This document shows positions 4,835 through 7,241 of a DNA stretch of 7,241 nt, piece by piece. The position numbers and the translations under genes were made by a program. This DNA is from VMFP01 sp964630025 (GTDB lineage: Bacteria; Patescibacteriota; Andersenbacteria; UBA10190; CAIZMI01). Position 1 is the first letter of the stretch, and each line of letters starts with the position of its first letter. Where the stretch lies: the NCBI GenBank assembly GCA_964630025.1, contig CAZVRG010000038.1:1-7241 (forward strand), given 5' to 3'. The notes beneath the pieces are model-generated. The model ran no database searches. It was not told the origin of the DNA and saw only the letters and a program-made list of their open reading frames with translations.

Positions 4835-6909
4835 CTATTCGAAGTGCGTAGTCACGTTCAGTTGACGAACGCGGGCAGCGATGAGCTCGGCGCTCGCGAG
4901 CGCAGCGTCTTCCGCAAGAAGACGCTCCGCGGCCTTCCGCACGCGAAGAAGAAAGGGGATATCCGACACGCTCGCTACCTTCAGCGTCACGCCGCCATGC
5001 NNNNNNNNNNGCCATGCTGGCGCGTGCCGTACATCTCTCCGGGACCGCGCCGCGCTAAATCCGCTTCCGCAATGTCCAGGCCGTTCGTCGTGTTCACAAG
5101 CACCTGCAGGCGTTCAAGCGCAGCCGCGTCATCCGTTTCCGTTGCCAGAAAGCAGACAGCGTCTTGCCCTCGCCGTCCCACACGGCCGCGCAGCTGATGG
5201 AGCGTGGAAAGTCCGAAACGCTCTGCGCCTTCCACAAGCAGCGTATCCGCATTCGGAATGTCCACGCCCACTTCGATCACGGTGGAGGCCACCAGAAGAT
5301 CGATCTCGTGCGCGCGGAACGCCGCAAGAATGCGCGTTTTTTCTTCCGAGCGCATTTTCCCGTGGAGCCGCTCAATGCGTGCTTCAGGAAAGAGCTCTTT
5401 TTTCAAACGTTTGAATTCCGTCTCGACCGACTTCCGATCGTCGTCAGGAGATTCTTCTACCCGCGGACATACGACAAAGACTTGTCCACTCGCACCAATG
5501 CGGTTCTGCAGCGTTGCGTACATCGTATTGCGATCCGCGGGTGAGACGATCTCGGTGCGCACCGGACGTTGTTCCGGCCGCGGATCAAGCGGCGACACAT
5601 CCACATCCCCATATGCGGTGAGTTGGAGCGTGCGCGGAATCGGCGTGGCGGACAGAGAGAGAAAGTGTGGCGTCGCCCCCGCAGGGCCTCGCTGCGTCAA
5701 TTCGCCCCGCTGCAAGACGCCAAACCGGTGCTGCTCGTCCACGATGACAAGCGCAAGCGAGCGAAACGGCAGATCCGCATGCAGAATCGCGTGTGTTCCC
5801 ACCACAAGGGACGTCGTGCCCAAGGCAAGAGCGCCAGCCATCTTCTCGCGTTCCTCGCTTGGTGTTGCTGCGGTGAGAAGCGCAAGAGACATCCCACGCT
5901 CTCCAAACAGCGTGCGGAGTGATTGCGCATGTTGCTGCGCAAGAATCTCCGTCGGAGCAAGAAATGCGGCCTGCCCGCCAGCGCGCGCAACCGCAAGTGC
6001 GGCAAGACCGGCAACAACGGTCTTCCCGCTCCCCACATCGCCTGCAAGCAATCGCGCCATCGGTACGGGCTGCTGCATGTCCTTCAGAACGGCGTCGAGT
6101 GCGGTGCTTTGCGAGGGTGTCAACAGGAACGGGAGTTTCTCTATCGCTTCCGATACGGTGGCGTGCGACACCGGGAGCGCCTGCGCTGTTTCCGAACGGC
6201 GTGCGGCCTTGCGGATCAGCGCGGCAAGCTGCAGCACGAACAGCTCGTCAAATGCCAAGCGTTCCCGCGCGCGCGCAAGCGATGCGTCATCGTCCGGACA
6301 ATGCATCTGCGCGACGGCCATGGAGAAATCACTTAGCCGTTCGGACTCTTTCACAGACGCCGGAAGATACTCGCGCAACGTTTGCGCAAGCGGGAGAACG
6401 CGAGAGAGGAGGTACCGCAGCATCCGCGAGCTCACCCCTTCCGTTTCCGGATAGACGGAAATGAGCCGACCCATGTGCACGGCGGGACGGTCACGGTGCA
6501 CGCGCTCAATATCCGGCGCGATCAGCTCTCCATCTCCATTCACCGTTCCGGCAAGGAACACTTCCGTGCCGGCGGGATAGGTTTTTTCCAGATACGGTTG
6601 CGAAAACCAGCGCACCGGCAGCGTGCCCGTGGCATCAAGAAGACGGCCGGTCGTGATCACCACCGGACGCACGCCTCGCTGGTAGCGACGGAAACTGCGC
6701 TCCATGTTTATTTCGGTAAGCACACCGCGCACGACAACCGCCCGCCCGGGATGTACGTCCGCAATCGGCGTGATCGTACGCCGATCGTCATGCCGTCGCG
6801 GAAAATGAAAGAGGAGATCCCGTACGGTGCGAATGCCCAAACGCTCGAAGCCGCGCGCCACCGTACCGCGCACGGTCGGGAGTGCCGTCACCGGCGTTCG
6901 AAGATCCAT
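4835..6909 (-). CDS. recG: ATP-dependent DNA helicase RecG, complete once the gap is corrected
   Basis: RecG is a superfamily 2 helicase that remodels stalled replication forks and Holliday junctions. An N-terminal region includes FERLGIRTVRDLLFHFPRRHDD (21-42), followed by the OB-fold wedge domain (about 55-140). The helicase core has Walker A GDVGSGKT (290-297), APTEILAQQH (318-327), the DEQH box DEQHRFG (391-397), SLSATPIPRT (418-427), ASTVIEVGVDIPNA (541-554) and motif VI QLRGRVGR (572-579). RGPGEMYGTRQHG (621-633) is the RecG-specific TRG region. The frame runs into 10 Ns at 5001-5010. Beyond the gap the same gene continues as GVTLKVASV... to TAG at 4835-4837. Removing the Ns and one duplicated 7-mer gives 685 residues, within the normal RecG range (E. 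coli 693). The start ATG 6909 has AGGA about 8 nt upstream. Confidence 0.95.
5001..5010. other. Assembly gap (10 Ns), apparently an unresolved 7-bp overlap
   Basis: The same 7-mer, GCCATGC, lies directly on both sides of the Ns (4994-5000 and 5011-5017). Collapsing the Ns and one copy (17 nt) joins the two recG fragments in frame with no residues missing relative to the E. coli RecG spacing (GTRQTG-NAEFKVA against GTRQHG-GVTLKVA). This looks like two contigs overlapping by 7 bp that were scaffolded with a fixed-size gap. Confidence 0.9.
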
Positions 6910-6959
6910 GCCGACATCCTACCGTACAGTCGGGGTTGGTGTTTTCCCGGCTTCATCCG

Positions 6960-7059
6960 TCCGGCTTCGCTTCGCTCCGCTGAGACGAGACTCCGCCGCG
7001 GCATCCGACTTCGATGAACAATCACGGCGTAGCCCCGCATTCTGCGGGGCGAAGCCGGA
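6960..7059. repeat. 11-bp inverted repeat flanking the recG-tRNA spacer
   Basis: TCCGGCTTCGC (6960-6970) and GCGAAGCCGGA (7049-7059) are exact inverted repeats 100 bp across, and the right arm touches the CCA end of the tRNA gene. No target duplication flanks them. The left arm continues into TTCGCTCC; a related CTTCGCTTCGCTC also occurs near 960-972 inside the MITE-like element. This may be a REP-like intergenic repeat. No gene is visible in 6910-7059. Confidence 0.35.
7032..7050 (-). terminator. Stem-loop downstream of tRNA-Arg, possible terminator
   Basis: GCCCCGCA and TGCGGGGC form a perfect 8-bp stem with a 3-nt loop, starting 10 nt after the tRNA CCA on the minus strand. Flanking GGC and GCC can add an outer stem. 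There is no T-run after it, so termination or 3' processing is only likely from its position. Confidence 0.4.
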
Positions 7060-7134
7060 TGGTGCCCCTGGGAGGATTCGAACCTCCAATCTCAGCTCCG
7101 AAGGCTGATGTGATATCCGTTTCACCACGGGGGC
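7060..7134 (-). tRNA. tRNA-Arg (anticodon TCG), CCA encoded
   Basis: Folded on the minus strand this is a complete cloverleaf of 72 nt plus CCA (7062-7060). The acceptor arm is GCCCCCG/CAGGGGC with discriminator A. The D-stem is GTGA/TCAC with GG in the loop. The anticodon arm is TCAGC-CTTCGGA-GCTGA and the variable loop GATT. The T-arm is GGAGG-TTCGAAT-CCTCC. Anticodon TCG reads CGA (and possibly other CGN) arginine codons. The acceptor stem has one mismatch, C6 opposite A67. All other stems pair fully, and TTCGAAT is canonical, so the gene looks functional. Confidence 0.95.
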
Positions 7135-7146
7135 AAAAAGTGGACG

Positions 7147-7173
7147 GACTATAGAGGTTTAACCTCTATAGTC
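7147..7173. promoter_or_regulatory. Perfect 27-nt palindrome upstream of tRNA-Arg with -10-like cores
   Basis: GACTATAGAGGTT (7147-7159) is the exact inverse of 7161-7173 around a single central T. It lies 12 nt before the tRNA 5' end. Each arm holds TATAGT: on the minus strand at 7153-7148, well placed as the -10 of the tRNA promoter (start near 7141), and on the plus strand at 7167-7172, facing the possible gene at 7179. No -35 is apparent. It could be a promoter-operator, a hairpin ending a minus-strand transcript from beyond the window, or a processing site. Confidence 0.45.
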
Positions 7174-7178
7174 GGAGA

Positions 7179-7241
7179 ATGATCGAACGACGCTACGCGT
7201 ACGAAAGAGCGTCCGTAGTCTACGAAAAATCTCTTATTGGT
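7179..7241 (+). CDS. Possible partial gene at right edge (first 21 codons)
   Basis: An ATG at 7179 opens a frame that stays open to the window end (MIERRYAYERA...). GGAG lies only 1 nt upstream, too close for a normal ribosome site, and the plus-strand TATAGT of the palindrome would leave a nearly leaderless mRNA. The peptide is unrecognised. An open frame this short is weak evidence; it is recorded because nothing else explains this stretch. Confidence 0.2.
   Translation, partial: MIERRYAYERASVVYEKSLIG

Noticed and set aside
4835..5000. A genuine frameshift or truncation in recG
   Set aside because: The break coincides exactly with the 10 Ns, and the duplicated 7-mer explains it. The downstream frame gives a normal RecG C-terminus.
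5204..6454. A 416-codon plus-strand open frame opposite recG
   Set aside because: It is rich in Ser/Arg/Ala with no recognisable motif, and lies wholly antisense to a clear RecG helicase in GC-rich DNA. It is a shadow frame.
6960..7134. Integration site of a mobile element at the tRNA-Arg 3' end
   Set aside because: No duplicate of the tRNA 3' end and no integrase are visible; the adjacent inverted repeat has no target duplication.

Overview
The window looks like a piece of a bacterial chromosome, most plausibly from a poorly characterised lineage such as a Patescibacteria/CPR group (for example Peregrinibacteria or Peribacteria). That placement is an inference. It rests on a CarS/DUF46-type lipid cytidylyltransferase in a bacterial setting, several starts with weak or no Shine-Dalgarno sequence, small tightly packed genes and two unrecognised proteins. 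TGA acts as a normal stop (UbiA-like gene, 148-residue hypothetical), so the code appears standard rather than the TGA=Gly code of Gracilibacteria/Absconditabacteria. A run of 10 Ns at 5001-5010 shows this is a draft scaffold.

Layout. 30-767 (minus): an unrecognised exported or membrane-anchored protein. 798-1131: no gene; it holds a 140-bp MITE-like element (867-1006) with 17-bp terminal inverted repeats and a 6-bp target duplication, then a strong intrinsic terminator (1017-1070). 1132-1731 (minus): CarS/DUF46-like CDP-lipid synthase. 1732-1843: divergent intergenic region with an 11-bp inverted repeat. 1844-2695 (plus): Est30-like alpha/beta hydrolase, whose stop overlaps the stop of the convergent YqeG-like HAD phosphatase (2692-3270, minus). 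That gene follows a UbiA-family prenyltransferase (3273-4085, minus) almost without a gap. 4104-4140: intrinsic terminator of a soluble 148-residue hypothetical protein (4175-4621, minus). 4835-6909 (minus): recG, interrupted only by the assembly gap. 7060-7134 (minus): tRNA-Arg(TCG) with encoded CCA, next to a perfect 27-nt palindrome (7147-7173). A possible plus-strand gene starts at the right edge.

How the genes fit together. Three or four of them point to membrane-lipid or polyprenyl chemistry: a CTP-dependent lipid activator, a UbiA prenyltransferase resembling decaprenyl-phosphate phosphoribosyltransferase, a HAD phosphatase of the YqeG/Gep4 (phosphatidylglycerophosphate phosphatase) family, and a small-chain carboxylesterase. 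The tight UbiA-phosphatase pair is the most suggestive unit, because phosphoribosylation of a polyprenyl phosphate is normally followed by dephosphorylation. RecG and the tRNA are housekeeping. The clearest correction is that removing the 10 Ns and one copy of a duplicated 7-mer restores a complete 685-residue RecG.
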